Shown here: positions 37,523 to 50,025 of the stretch, in pieces
Layout of the letters: each line of letters starts with the position of its first letter
Position numbering within the stretch: position 1 is the first letter of the stretch
Made by a program: the position numbers and the translations under genes
The notes under the pieces: generated by a model
Databases searched by the model: none
Seen by the model: the letters and a program-made list of their open reading frames with translations, nothing else
What the model was told of the DNA's origin: nothing
DNA from: Rutidosis leptorrhynchoides
Lineage: Eukaryota > Streptophyta > Magnoliopsida > Asterales > Asteraceae
NCBI RefSeq assembly: GCF_046630445.1
Contig: NC_092336.1
Coordinates: forward strand, 503,579,001 to 503,643,000
Length of the DNA: 64,000 nt
Direction of reading: 5' to 3'

Positions 37523-38209
37523 ATCAGTGACAAACTCTTCGAGGTGCTTTGGTCTCGCTTTTGTTCGAGTGCTTTGTCTAGTACTGATAGGTATTTATTG
37601 CGTATCATTCCCATGATCTTGATGTGAATCTGAATCTGAAGCATCCAAATATATTTTTTCTCCTTCAACATGATGCTCTTGATGGTCATGAGCATGATGA
37701 TCTGTTGACATATTACTATTTTGTGTGTGCACATCAATATGATGCTCTTGATGGTCATGGGCATGATGATCTGTTGACATATTATTGTTTTGTGTGGGCA
37801 CATCAGTAGCATCATTATTGATAATCGAGATGTGTTCCTAACTAGTAAAATCTTCACACACCCGTTGTAGCTGAAGTAGAGAATCAGATAAATGTTCTTC
37901 AGGCATAGACTTTTGCCCATCATAATCGATTTCAAAAGGAAACTTGTCTTCAATAAAGGTAACATTCCTACTTATGCACGACTTCTCGTTCTTAATGTCG
38001 TATAATTTGTACCCTTTTTGTCCCATCGGGTAACCAATGAACACACATGGTCTCCCCTTTTCACCGAACTTATCTTGCTTGTAGAAGTTATCATGAACGT
38101 ATGCTAAGCATCCGAAGACTCTAAGATGATTATAAGTAGGAATTCTCCCGAGGAGGATTTCATGTGGTGTTTTATAATTTATCTTTCGACTTGGAAGCCT
38201 GTTGATGAG
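37523..38209 (-). pseudogene. Copia 1 integrase C-terminus and linker with His-rich tandem repeat
   Basis: It includes the usual FGEKGRPCVFIGYPMGQKGY segment that ends copia integrase. After a stop at 37838 comes a variable linker holding two copies of a 23-residue repeat, each with STDHHAHDHQEHH, at about 37669-37801. A further stop lies at 37595. Linkers here are variable in copia elements; the His-rich duplication is probably neutral. Confidence 0.7.
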
Positions 38210-39154
38210 TTATGCCGCTGTCAATACGCAATCACCACAAAATTCTATAGGTAAAGATGCTTGAAAACGAATAGCCCTACTCATCTCGAGAATGTGTCGG
38301 TGTTTTCTTTCAACCACACCGTTTTGTTGGGGTGTGTAAAGGCATGAAGTTTCAAGGATTATTCCTTTTTCTTTGTAAAATTCACTCATGATGTTGGATT
38401 GAAATTCTGAACCATTGTCGGTTCGTAGTCGTTTAACTCTTCTATTGAATTGTGTCTCAACCATATTATAGAACGAGATTAGAAGTTGTGCAACTTCCGA
38501 TTTGGATTTCATCAAATACACCCATACACCCCTACTATGATCATCTACAATTGATAGAAAATAGTGTGTCCCATTCATAGTCGCATGTTGATATCGACCC
38601 CAAATGTCGATATGTATCAAATCAAAACAACCAACAGTTTTTGAGTAACTAGTGGGAAAAGGTAATTTGTTTTGCTTTGCCCGGATGCAAGAGTCACAAA
38701 AATCATTACCAATATCTAGACCGCTCAAATGTTTCAACTTTCTTATTATAAAATCAGGTGTATGTCCCAATCTAGGATGCCAAGCTACTCTTTCTTGCCG
38801 AACAGGCATTGCCATTTTTGTTTGTTTACACGGTATGAAGTAGTACAATCCATCATGCTTTTCACCCATTCCAATTAGGCTCATCGTGCTCAAATCCTGT
38901 ATAAAGAACTTATCTGGATAAAAAGTTAGTTTTGCTTTAAGATCTTCACTCAGTTTACCAACGGATAATAAGTTACACTTGAAACTAGGAACGTTTAGTA
39001 CACGCTTCAAATCAATTGTATCCGATAGTCGTATGCTTCCAATACTTTTAACTGGTACCATGCTTCCGTCAGGAATGGTAACAGGTGATTGTGTTTCTTG
39101 CACACCCATGGAGTCAAGCCAATCCGTACGATGGGTAATATGATCACTCGCACC
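38210..39154 (-). pseudogene. Copia 1 protease and integrase core
   Basis: After the stop the frame gives GASDHITH (protease), a GAG-pre-integrase HHCC-type finger (LGHTPDFI... CDSCIRAKQ), and the integrase core with HIDIWG, TDNGSEF and QQNGVVERKH as the D, D, E residues. A stop at 38210 (after GDCVLTAA) interrupts the core's C-terminal part, which resumes in frame as INRLPSRKI. Functional integrase is unlikely. Confidence 0.85.
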
Positions 39155-39466
39155 TCAATCAATAACCCATGAGTTATGCATATTGACTTTACCTGTCATG
39201 TTTGCCACTGTATGATTTTCGTTGAATTTAGTTGCCTGAATTAATTGCATCAGGTGGTTGTAATCTTCTGTGGTAAGGCTGATCATGGTTTTTCCTTCAT
39301 TCAAAACAACATCCTTTTTCTCTTCGTGCAGAGGTGAAACTCTCTGTTGATTTCTGAATTTGCCAATTTTCTTACCAAGATCACATGTGCAACCAATACA
39401 ATGAAAAGTATTGAGAGGAGTTGTGTCGATTGTTTTGTTACTGCCCTCTCCATCGTCTCCTACCAT
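39155..39466 (-). pseudogene. Copia 1 gag remnant with large internal deletion
   Basis: The frame starts with a typical short gag opening (TIDTTPLN) and passes straight to a CTCDLGKKI block, which in intact copia gags lies far downstream. Most of the capsid and the zinc knuckle are missing. It ends at HNSWVID, the start of the protease active-site stretch, where a TGA replaces the Ser codon of the usual D-S-G-A-S motif. The frame then continues as GASDHITH. Confidence 0.75.
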
Positions 39467-39923
39467 TAAGTTAGAAGAACAAAGAATCGATTTTGGGTAT
39501 TAAAATCGATTTTAACGAATCTTTCAAATCGTCTGAGTTTGACGAATCTCTTAATTGATTCGTTAGGGTTTAATGGTTTGATTAATGAACGAGTTTCATC
39601 CGTGTTCAAGTTTCTTGAATTCGTTTAGGGTTCTGTCAAACCAGCGAATTCTTTGATGAACTTGCTAGGTTTTGTGATAGACGAATTTGTTGATTACGAA
39701 TCGTTAGAATGATTCGTTCAGATTTGATAGAAGCGATTAACAATCTGTTAATCAATTGTGGTGATGATATTGATCAGATGTATATATTGGTTTTGTTATG
39801 TTTTTGAGGATTTTGGGTATATTTGGGAACGAATGGTTCGGGTTTTTTTTTTTTTTTTTAAATCGTATAATAATATCAGTTTATTTGATGATATTACGAT
39901 TAGTTTTGGGTTTAGGATCTTTT

Positions 39924-39936
39924 GCTCTTGATACCA
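39924..39936 (-). promoter_or_regulatory. Copia 1 primer binding site
   Basis: Minus strand TGGTATCAAGAGC starts directly at the LTR edge. It is a tRNA-iMet-type site with one extra base. Confidence 0.85.
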
Positions 39937-40129
39937 TGTAGAATTTTGATACAAAGATTATTCGATTAATGATGTAAAATAAATATTACAATTATAAGTA
40001 GGGAGTTTCCTATGAATTAGGACTCCTACATGAATTAGGAAACTAAATCTTAACCGATAACGACTATGAATAGATGATGACACCCAGACCAAGTATTCTA
40101 ATTATAGACAAACTCTATAGATCTCAACA
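39937..40129 (-). repeat. Copia 1 5' LTR
   Basis: 193 bp partner of 35619-35818, with small deletions and substitutions. Confidence 0.95.
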
Positions 40130-40142
40130 TGTAATATGTATA

Positions 40143-40229
<87 letters not shown>

Positions 40230-40295
40230 GTATATATATATATAGTATTCTAATTATAGACAAACTCTATAGATCTCAACATGTAATATGTATAG

Positions 40296-40300
<5 letters not shown>
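40091..40300. repeat. Tandem duplication across the copia 1 LTR edge, with (CA)n/(TA)n runs
   Basis: A segment of about 52 bp (attctaattatagacaaact... through the TSD to gtatagacacac) is repeated at about 40244-40297. The copies are separated by CA (40145-40188) and TA runs. The duplication includes the LTR end plus flank, so it happened after the insertion. Confidence 0.85.
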
Positions 40301-40331
<31 letters not shown>

Positions 40332-40353
40332 ATATATATATATATATATATAT

Positions 40354-40868
40354 AGGGTGATGATCCATGAAGAATCAAAGGTAGTAGAGAACCCATGGAA
40401 CTCGTCCAGATTCAGTAAATCTGCTGCAGATTCCCATAATTTTTTTTTTGCAGATTTTTTTTCTGTGCAGATTTTTTTTTTTTTGCAGATTGACGATTTT
40501 TTCTAATTTTTTTTTTTTACAGATCGACTTTTTTTCTGTTTTTTTATGCAGATTGAGTCAATCTGCGTGCAGATTAAGTCAATCTGCGTTTTTTTTTTGC
40601 AGATCGACTTTTTTCTGTGCAGATTGACTTTTTTTTTTGTGCAGATTGAGTCAATCTGCGTGCATATTGACGTTTTCTTGAAGTTTTTTTTTTTTTCAGA
40701 TTCACTTTTTTTCTGTGCAGATTGACTTTTTTTTTTTGCAGATTTTTTTTTTTTTTTTTTTTGCAGATTGTATTTTTCCATAGATTGAAGCTCAATCTCC
40801 ACATAGATTGAAGTTCAATCTATGAGTTCTATGGGTTCTCTACATACTCTAGTTCTCTAGGGATCCTT

Positions 40869-40873
<5 letters not shown>
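40354..40873. mobile_element. T-rich foldback-like element set in a (TA)n microsatellite
   Basis: The ends, AGGGTGATGATCCATGAAG on the plus strand and AGTGAAAGGATCCCTAGAG on the minus strand, form a weak terminal inverted repeat, and both abut TA runs. The interior (40440-40770) alternates CAGATT blocks with poly-T, including the palindrome GCAGATTGAGTCAATCTGC twice. It is non-coding; the Lys-rich ORFs on the minus strand are poly-A translations. It is probably a non-autonomous DNA element, but this is not certain. Confidence 0.55.

Positions 40874-40940
<67 letters not shown>
40873..40940. repeat. (TA)n microsatellite
   Basis: Pure TA run following the T-rich element. Confidence 0.95.
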
Positions 40941-40942
<2 letters not shown>

Positions 40943-41999
40943 CCATTGAAAATAATGTAAATGTTGACGTAGACACAAAAAGTACATGTAATTCATTAGG
41001 TGATTAAATGAAATTTCATCCATAATACGGAGTATCAAACAATTAGATTCATTCACTTTATTAAATTTGAAAGAATCAAACTTCATTTCGTGGGTCAATA
41101 AAATGGACAAAGCAATGGAAATAAAATATCATTCATTAACTTTTTGCCAACCAAACACAACAATGAAATTTAAATGAAATTTAAATCCAATACCATTAGA
41201 TTCTCACGAGATCTGAGAACCGAAAAGTCGAAAACACCCTAATCTTTTTAAAAGCGTATTACGGAGTACTAGCAAATGTGCATTGAAATAATGTAGAAGG
41301 ACTAAATTCGGTATTAAACAAAACTACTCCAAGTAGAGACCGGTTGGTTAGTTTACGCGTGGTTAGTTGTGGGGCCTGATGGTCTGTGATGATGTATGAA
41401 AAAGTCAAAGTTTGTTTTTAAAATTAATGTTTATCAATCTATCCCTTTCTTACCCAAATAGTAATAAAAAAGAAACTTGGTTATTCTATTGTTATTGATT
41501 GATAGATATAACTGAGGAGACAAAGGAATATGCGATGCCCTTCTGAAACAGTCAACACTGACGTTAACTCTCCCCAACACTGACGTTAACTCCCCAAACA
41601 TATACGGTATAAATACAAGTTTTTATGCGTATCAGTACATAAAGAATAATTGTGAGGAGACAAAGTTCTAATTGAAACACGAAATATATCCCTTAACTAA
41701 AATCCTTACTAGAGATAGTCTTCGAACATAGACAAGATAGACAGCCACCTAGAACTCAAACATTTAGAAGACCCAAAATTCTGAATATGTAAATAATTTT
41801 TCAACATATTTAATCAAATCAAATAAAAAATTATCAGTTAAAGTTAAAATACCTTGTTTTAATAGTTAAATACAATGAAAGTAAATAAATAGATAAATTA
41901 GAGTATTATTTTTTATGCATAGTAAAAAATTTAACGTATATGTGGGGCCATTTTTATTTTCGTCTAGAGCTTTTAAATTGTTGAGACGACCATGAATTC
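40941..41999. other. Unassigned sequence, may include part of a copia 2 LTR
   Basis: AT-rich and non-coding. The phrase ggagacaaag occurs twice (near 41517 and 41655). I cannot place an LTR boundary here. Confidence 0.4.
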
Positions 42000-42116
42000 C
42001 TTACATGCTAACAATATAAATAGAGCCTAAAGTAGCTTAATAGTTTAACGGGCTCGGCCTGATACAAGATCAATGAGTAATGAGCTAACAATATTTAAAA
42101 TATATCTCTACTAACA
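42000..42116 (-). repeat. Copia 2 3' LTR start (end not defined)
   Basis: The sense strand passes from GCTCAAACTGTGGGGA, a purine-rich PPT, into TGTTAGTAGAGATATA, the start of an LTR whose left limit I cannot see. Confidence 0.55.
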
Positions 42117-43497
42117 TCCCCACAGTTTGAGCAGGAGAGGAATGTATGCTCAAACTAGCTCGAAACTCATCAAATAAAGCCGATGGCAAGCCTTTGGTGA
42201 AGATGTCAACATACTGATACCGAGATAGAACATATAAATCTCGAACCTGGCCTTTTGTTACAAGATCCCGAACAAAGTGAATATCAATCTCTATATGTTT
42301 GGTCCGCTGATGTTGGACTGGATTGGAAGAGAGATAAACAACACTAACATTGTCACACTATACAAGAGTGGCAGAAAATAGCGGGTAGTGAAGCTCGCAC
42401 AATAAATTGTGAGTCCACTAGGTTTTCGCAACGGTGTTGGCAACACTAAGGTATTCCGCACTAGAACGTGAAGGAGTATTCTGGCGTTTCGAAGACCATG
42501 ACGATAAATTGTTGCTAAGAAAAACACAGTATCCAGAAGTAGAGTGACGAGTGGTAATGATGTAAGCGAATAATTCATTGGCGGATTTAGGAATCATAGT
42601 CACGGGTGTCACTAGTTAAAAGATCAAAAAAATTACACTATGGATGGTGTCACACAAAAAAATTACACTATTAAGTGGTGTCACTAGTTAAAAGGCCTAA
42701 AAAAATTCCAGTACATCGCGTATTTCAGTGATAGACCGTGCTCCCACTCGGTATAATATAGATCCGCCCTTAGCGAAGATGCAAACAACTGTAAACCAAG
42801 ATCAAGAGTGCCTCGAACGTAGCGTAAAATTCGTTTGAGAGCTGAAAGATGAGGCTCGCGAGAATCATGTACTAATAAACATATTTGTTGCACAACATAA
42901 GATAAATCTGGTTGCGTAAAGTAAGATACTGAAGTGCACCTGCTAAGCTGTGATATAAAGTTGGATTCGCAACATGAGGTCCATTAGAAGTGAGCTTATA
43001 ACCAATATCTACAGGAGTTCTGAACGGTTTATAATTAAGCATATCAACACGCTCAAGGATCTCAAATTTGTACTTTTTCTTAGAGAGAAACATCCCAGAA
43101 TCAATACGAGTAACCGATATGCCAAGAAAGAAGTTCAACTGGCCAAGGTTAGTCATCGAGAACCCATTTTGAAGAGAGGTAATGACTTGTTTAAGTGAGA
43201 GTTGTAGAAGATGATGTCAAAACAATGTCATCAACATATAATAGTATGTATGTGGTATCCGATCCATGTCTGTATATAAAAAGTGATGAATCAAATCTAC
43301 TATGATGAAAACCAACTCTATAAGCATATCCTGCAAATCTGTGAAACCATGCTCGAGGGGCATGTTTAAGACCATACAGAGACTTATGCAAAAGGCATAC
43401 ATGATTAGGATGATTAAGATCCCTAAATCCAGGAGGTTGGTGCATATAAACCGTCTCAGAAAAGTTACCATTCAGAAACACATTCTTGACATCTAGT
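42117..43497 (-). pseudogene. Copia 2: RT and RNase H of a second copia family, decayed
   Basis: Broken frames give LDVKNVFLNGNFSETVYMHQ, SLYGLKHAPRAWFHRF, the catalytic YVDDIVLTSSS, GQLNFFLGISVTR, AGALQYLT, QQICLLVHDSREPHL and, in RNase H, STSGYCVFLSNNLSSWSSKR and QHQRTKHIEIDIHF-like remains. Many stops and shifts are present. A small direct repeat (gtgtcactagttaaaag at 42608 and 42679) flanks an unrelated insert of about 70 bp. The 5' part is lost at about 43497. Confidence 0.85.
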
Positions 43498-44020
43498 GAT
43501 AAGTTCAAATTATACATATTATTTATACTTATTCCTTAATGATTTATAATAGATATGGTCTTAAAGTGATGGATTATAATTGTGTTTTATGTTAAATGGT
43601 GAAAATAATAAGATGATGTATATTGGGCTATTAAAGTCAGTTTATAATGATTTAAAATATCTCACAATTTTATCTTGTTGTAGGTAATGAGATCTAGTTT
43701 CAAGTTTAAAAGCCCAAGAGAAAAGGAGCCCAACTGAAATCAACCTAATAAAAAAGGAAGCCCAAAAATAAAAGAAAAAGAATATCAGATGTGAGCTTTA
43801 TATAGGCAAAAATTCAGGAACGGTTTGTTACAGCAATTCGTTGCATGATCTCGTGGGTATCAGATCGTGACATCATCAGGCTTAATTAGATCGTGGATCA
43901 GTTTGTGGCATCAATTCACAAACATGGGAGATAGACACAATCAAGGGCTTAGCGGTTAAATTGAGAAGCAACAAGATTTATAATCAGACTCTGAAACTCG
44001 CTGGGAAGCAACAAGATTAT
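43498..44020. other. Unassigned spacer between two copia fragments
   Basis: AT-rich, non-coding. gaagcaacaagatt occurs twice (near 43963 and 44002). Confidence 0.4.
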
Positions 44021-44631
44021 TGAGCGTGCTGATATGGTTGAATGTAATTCCAGCCGCACTCCGGTAGATACCAGCACCAAATTGACCACTTTGGGTCCTC
44101 CAGTTAAGGATCCTACCTTATATCGCAGTCCTGCAGGTGCTCTTCAGTATCTGACGTTCACCATACATGACATCTCATATGCAGTTCAGCAAATCTGTCT
44201 ATTCATGCATGATCTTCGGGAACCTCACATGGCTGCTTTCAAACGGATTATTCCAATATGTCCAGGTTACTCCGGATCTCGGCCTTAAGCTATTCTCCTA
44301 ATCTACTTCTACACTGGTTGCTTATTCTGACACTGACTGTGTCGGTTGCCCTTCTACTCGTCGCTTCACATCTGGATATTGTGTTTTTCTTGGTAATAAC
44401 CTGCAATCGTGGTCATCTAAGCGCCAGCATACTTCGTCACGTTCCAGTACTGAGGCTGAGTATCGCAGCGTCGCCAACGCCGTTGCAGAGACATGCTGGA
44501 TCAGTAACCTTCTATGCGAGTTACACTGCCCATCATCTACCCTCGTCGATTGCGACAACGTGAGTGCTGTCTACATGTCGAGCAACCAGGTGCAACATCA
44601 ACGCACCAAACACATTGACATAGACATCTGA
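44021..44631 (+). pseudogene. Copia 3: plus-strand RT/RNase H fragment of the copia 2 family
   Basis: It starts at RADMVECNSSRTPVDT-like sequence and runs through PTLYRSPAGALQYLTF, ISYAVQQICLFMHD, then by frameshift SGYCVFLGNNLQSWSSKR, SRSSTEAEYRSVANAVAET and QHQRTKHIDIDI. The motifs match copia 2 in opposite orientation. It has no LTR, PBS or intact frame. Confidence 0.8.
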
Positions 44632-46019
44632 TGGTGTGTTGTGCAACGATACATCTTTTACCCTCTAAATTTATATATGATTCAAACACTACAAATAAGC
44701 ACACACAACTAACGAGCACTTAAAACCCGGTTATTATAGCACTTCAATTTAAGTATTCATATCAAGTTCATCTCAAGAGTGGTGTAAGTCGAGTATTTGA
44801 AACTATCGGTTGTCCTAGATTTTGTTTGATTGGGGGGTTTTGATTGATATTAACTAACAACTAAAACTTTCACAATTAAACAAACTTAAACTTAACAAGT
44901 AAACTAGAAGTAAGAAACAAGTAACGAAGTATTAAGACTTAAATCAAATTAACTAAGAAGTGTTCACTTATCTAATCCTCTCTATGATTGGCTTGCCCCG
45001 TTTTGCCCAAATTGCTATCTCACTAGTGGTTGAACTATTAAATGTTTAGTGTCACTACTAAACCTCAAATCAAATAACACTCCGCAAATTCACATAAGCA
45101 TTGTATTCTAAGATCGAGTTAAGCATAATTTGGTCATTGAGATTGTGCTTGGGTTAAAATTACTTAAAACCCCCAACTATCGAAATCACTTAAGATAATC
45201 AGCACTACTATGTTGACTAAAGGCCAATTGAAAACCAACCTAGATCAAGAACACAATCACTTGCAATTCTCTAGCTAGTTGTCTAGATCACCTAAGGTGT
45301 TGAAGCACACATTGATTCACTTCTCAAATCACTAAGAGAGCTACTAAAGATATGTAATCAAAGGCAAGCCTAAAACAAACTCATAGCAATGGATCTTTAG
45401 CTAACTCAACCACACATGATCATGTAATTCATTCAAACAACAATATTCAATTGATTTGGGGCAAACACTAGTATTAGAGATTCATAGATAAGCAAACATA
45501 AGATATTTAGCCAATCATGGCTAAGATCAAACTAATAATAAGCAAAGAAACACAAACAATCATCATCTTCAAGTTATTACAAGTAATCAATGCAAAGTAT
45601 GTAAAGTAAAGTGAAGATTACAACCCAACATGTAAAGAATATGATGATCTAAGCTAAACAATGATGGATCTTGAGCTAGCTTCCTTGAATCCACCCTTAA
45701 ACACCAATGGATGATGTAATTAAGGTTTTGTGTGTGACATTCGGACCTAAGGCATCTGCTCTCTAAAGATGCATATAAAAAATGACCTAATCTCATTCCT
45801 TTTATAGTGTTGAAAATCTGGGCTGAAACAACGACAAGAGCGCTGCTTTTGGCTCAGGAGCGGCGCTTTTGGCCTAAGTGAGGAGCGACGCTTTTTTTTT
45901 CAGGAACGGCGCTTTTTTCAGGAACTGTGTTCATAATTTTCATTTATCTTCGAACAAATTCCGACGATTCACGAACAATTATTTATAAATAATTATGTAT
46001 TAATATTAATTTGTTATAT
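44632..46019. other. Unassigned region with short GC-rich repeats
   Basis: No coding signal that I can support. At 45825-45925 a motif around gcggcgcttttggc recurs four times with variations, separated by caggag or cagga. The rest resembles degenerate LTR or intergenic sequence. Confidence 0.4.
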
Positions 46020-47394
<1,375 letters not shown>

Positions 47395-47853
47395 TTAAAA
47401 ACATACCGGTGATCACATCGTTAGTTTTAGTAGCCTTCTCAGCTGACATCTGAAAAGCTCTGGCCTCTGCTGTGGGAGGATTCTTCCTCTTCTGCCCACT
47501 CGAGGTAGTAGACCCTCCAACTGATGCTGAACGTGCACCTGACCTCACCCCGAAACTCACACTCTTGGACGGACAACTTATAGCACGATGCCCTGGTTGA
47601 TGACAACTCCAACACACATTTCCAGGAAACGAACACCTTTGGGACTCATGTCCTACTGCACCACATCTCAGACATCTTCTGGTAGCCTCTGAGCATTAAC
47701 CACTGTGTGTGGACTTACAAGTGTGGCACCAATTCCCTCTACCTGATCCAGACCCTGAACCACTCTGTCGACTCTTACTTTTCTATTTAAAACTAAATGA
47801 TTTCTTTGACTTACCACTGGATTGACCACCCGTTTGACCACTCGGAGTCATTA
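47395..47853 (-). pseudogene. Element F: Ty3/gypsy gag zinc-finger fragment
   Basis: The minus strand encodes at least two CCHC knuckles, CLRCGAVGHESQRC and CWSCHQPGHRAISC, plus a preceding CHTCKSTHSG with a stop. A basic linker and ARAFQMSAEKATKTNDVITG, the usual lead-in to the gypsy protease, follow. It breaks off before the protease active site at about 47395 and is cut upstream at 47854 by LTR E. The knuckle sequence differs from elements B and C, so it comes from a different lineage. Confidence 0.75.
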
Positions 47854-48231
47854 CTGTAGTGACCTGAACTTTTCCATGTTCATATATATTAAATGAAATT
47901 GATATTTAGATGATTAAATGTTTTCAACATGTTAAACAATCAAACTTGTTAAGACTTGATTATTTGAAATGTGTTTCATATAGACAATTGACCACCCAAG
48001 TTGACCGGCGATTCACGAACGTTAAAACTTGTAAAAACTTGTAAAAACTTTATGATGAAATATATATGGATATATATATAGTTAACATGATATTATGATA
48101 AGTAAGTATCTCATTAGGTATTTTAACAATGAGTTATATACATAAAAATGAGACTATTGAATTAAGAAACTCGAAAACGATATATATAACGATTATCGTT
48201 ATAACAACGTCTTACTAGATACATATGTATC

Positions 48232-50025
48232 TGTAACGACCCGTCAAAATCGCTATTGACGCGGCACATTAATCATTGATTCCACAGTGAGGTTTTGACC
48301 TCTATATGATACGTTTTGATAAAATATTGCATTCATTAAAATAAGTAACTTTCTAAACATAGAAAGTTATAAACATGTGGGCGAGTGCTTAGGTATAAGC
48401 AAAACCCCGAAATACATAAGTCTTTAATTTACAGGTTGACATCACAGTCCAATTATTTATTACACAACGCAGTTTTATTTTGAATGCAATAAACTTTGAA
48501 CAAAGCATGAGAGACTCCATGCAGGCAACAAGCACATCACAGCGGAAGCATTCTAAGGACCTGAGAATAAAACATGCTAAAAAGTCAACACGAATGTTGG
48601 TGAGTTATAGGTTTAATTGCTCGAGTCATAAACATATATAAAGATAGACCACAAGATTTCATCAAAAGTTTATCAATAGATTCTACGTAACAGAGCACCC
48701 TGGTAACTAAACTTAACGCTATAGTGATAATTACCCCATTCATTTTAATACACGCAAACCAACGTGTCTTAAACTCAAATAACATACGTCCGTTAAAAGG
48801 CTAGTGCTCTAGCTCGGACGGGGATGTCAAGCCCTATGGATCCATATACAATTATTCGCGCCCACCAGTCCATATCCTATGTACTGGCAGCTACTAGTTA
48901 CCAAAGCTAAGGGATTTTCGGTTTAACTCAGTGTAGAATTTAGTATGTACTTGTGTCTTATCGCGTTTAAAATAAATTGCATATATTCTCAGCCCAAAAA
49001 TATTTAAAGTATTTAAAAAGGGAGACTATAAACTCACAGTTCAATATTGAGACTCAATATTGTAGGCAAATTGCGTAGACGTAATGATGGTAGATGACTG
49101 TATGGTTGGCCTTGGATTCAAGAACAATACCCCGAACAATACCCAATATTTCCTTAGCTTATAGTGGTTTAAAACCCGAATTAAAACACCCTCGAATATA
49201 CTTTATTATTATTAAACTTAAATTTAAAATTATAATTATAATTTAAATATAAATTTTTATTACTGAAGAAAAAAATATGTGATAATTCGTCGAGCAAAAC
49301 AGGCGTATTTATATTACTTTTCCGTTTACTGTAGCTCATGCGATCGCATGAGTTTTCAGTGTTTTTGCCATGCGATCGCATGGCCGCCTTTTCTGTTTTT
49401 GTTTGGTAGTTTGTCGACATCAAATAGTGTTACTGTAGCAAATAGTGTTTTACTGTAGCAAATAATCTGCTCAATTGGATGCTGGTTCATCAAATAGCTG
49501 GTTGTAGAACACACAGCATCTTGATCATCAGCTGGTTCAGATGAGTGAGCAGCAACAGAAGGTTGCTGATCAATATCAGTAGAATCAGTACCAGCTTGTG
49601 ATCTCTCAGAACCAGCAGACCTAGGCTCATAGTGTTTTACAGCAACAAATAGTGTTTACTGTAGCAAATAGTGTTTACTGTAGCAAATAGTGTTTACTGT
49701 AGCAAATCACTGTAGCAAAGTTGTTTTTCACTGTAGCACTGTAGCAAAATACGGTTTCACTGTAGCAAATAGTGTTTTACTGTAGCAAATAGTGGTTTAC
49801 TGTAGCAAATAGGGTTTTACTGTAGGAAAGTCGTTTTTACTTGTACATATATATATACATACGTATAATTGTTCATGAATCGTCGAGAGTAATCAAAGGT
49901 AATTGTATATATGAAACAGTTCTAAAATTTTGAGACTCAATCTAACAGACTTTGTTTCGCGTGTTAAAATAATAAATCGTATAGAGAATTGGTTTAAATA
50001 AGTCAAAAATTTTCGGGTCATCACA
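48232..50025 (-). repeat. Element C 3' LTR
   Basis: It runs from TGTAACGACCCGTC to GGGTCATCACA on the plus strand. It carries two palindromes built on CATGCGATCGCATG (49335-49352, 49368-49383) and the ACTGTAGCAAATAGTG minisatellite. Confidence 0.95.
49426..49830. repeat. ACTGTAGCAAATAGTG minisatellite in LTR C
   Basis: A unit of about 18-20 bp (actgtagcaaatagtgttt) occurs roughly a dozen times, split by a 170-bp non-repeat insert rich in cagctggttc. The copy in the other LTR is at 57015-57420. Confidence 0.9.

Larger units (their letters stand above)
35619..40129 (-). mobile_element. Ty1/copia element 1, full structure, coding region decayed
   Basis: LTRs of 200 bp (35619-35818) and 193 bp (39937-40129) run TGTTGAGATC to TTCTACA on the sense strand. 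TSD TGTAA is present at 35614-35618 and 40130-40134. A PBS TGGTATCAAGAGC (39924-39936) abuts the 5' LTR, and a purine-rich GAAGGAGAGTG abuts the 3' LTR. Domain order PR-INT-RT-RH is that of copia. Short LTRs and 4.5 kb length suggest the Ale/Retrofit group; this is low confidence. Several stops, a frameshift and a gag deletion make it non-autonomous. Confidence 0.95.

Noticed and set aside
35826..39466. A functional copia element
   Set aside because: In-frame stops at about 39152, 38210, 37838, 37595 and 37055, a frameshift in RNase H and a gag deletion.
40503..40804. Lys/Ser-rich minus-strand ORFs as basic proteins
   Set aside because: They come from the poly-T/CAGATT repeats.
48585..48785. 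66-codon ORF, repeated at 56176
   Set aside because: Inside the LTRs of element C; present twice only through LTR duplication.
49426..49830. Regularly spaced repeats resembling a CRISPR array
   Set aside because: Spacers are not unique, units are degenerate, and the array is duplicated in both LTRs of a plant retrotransposon.
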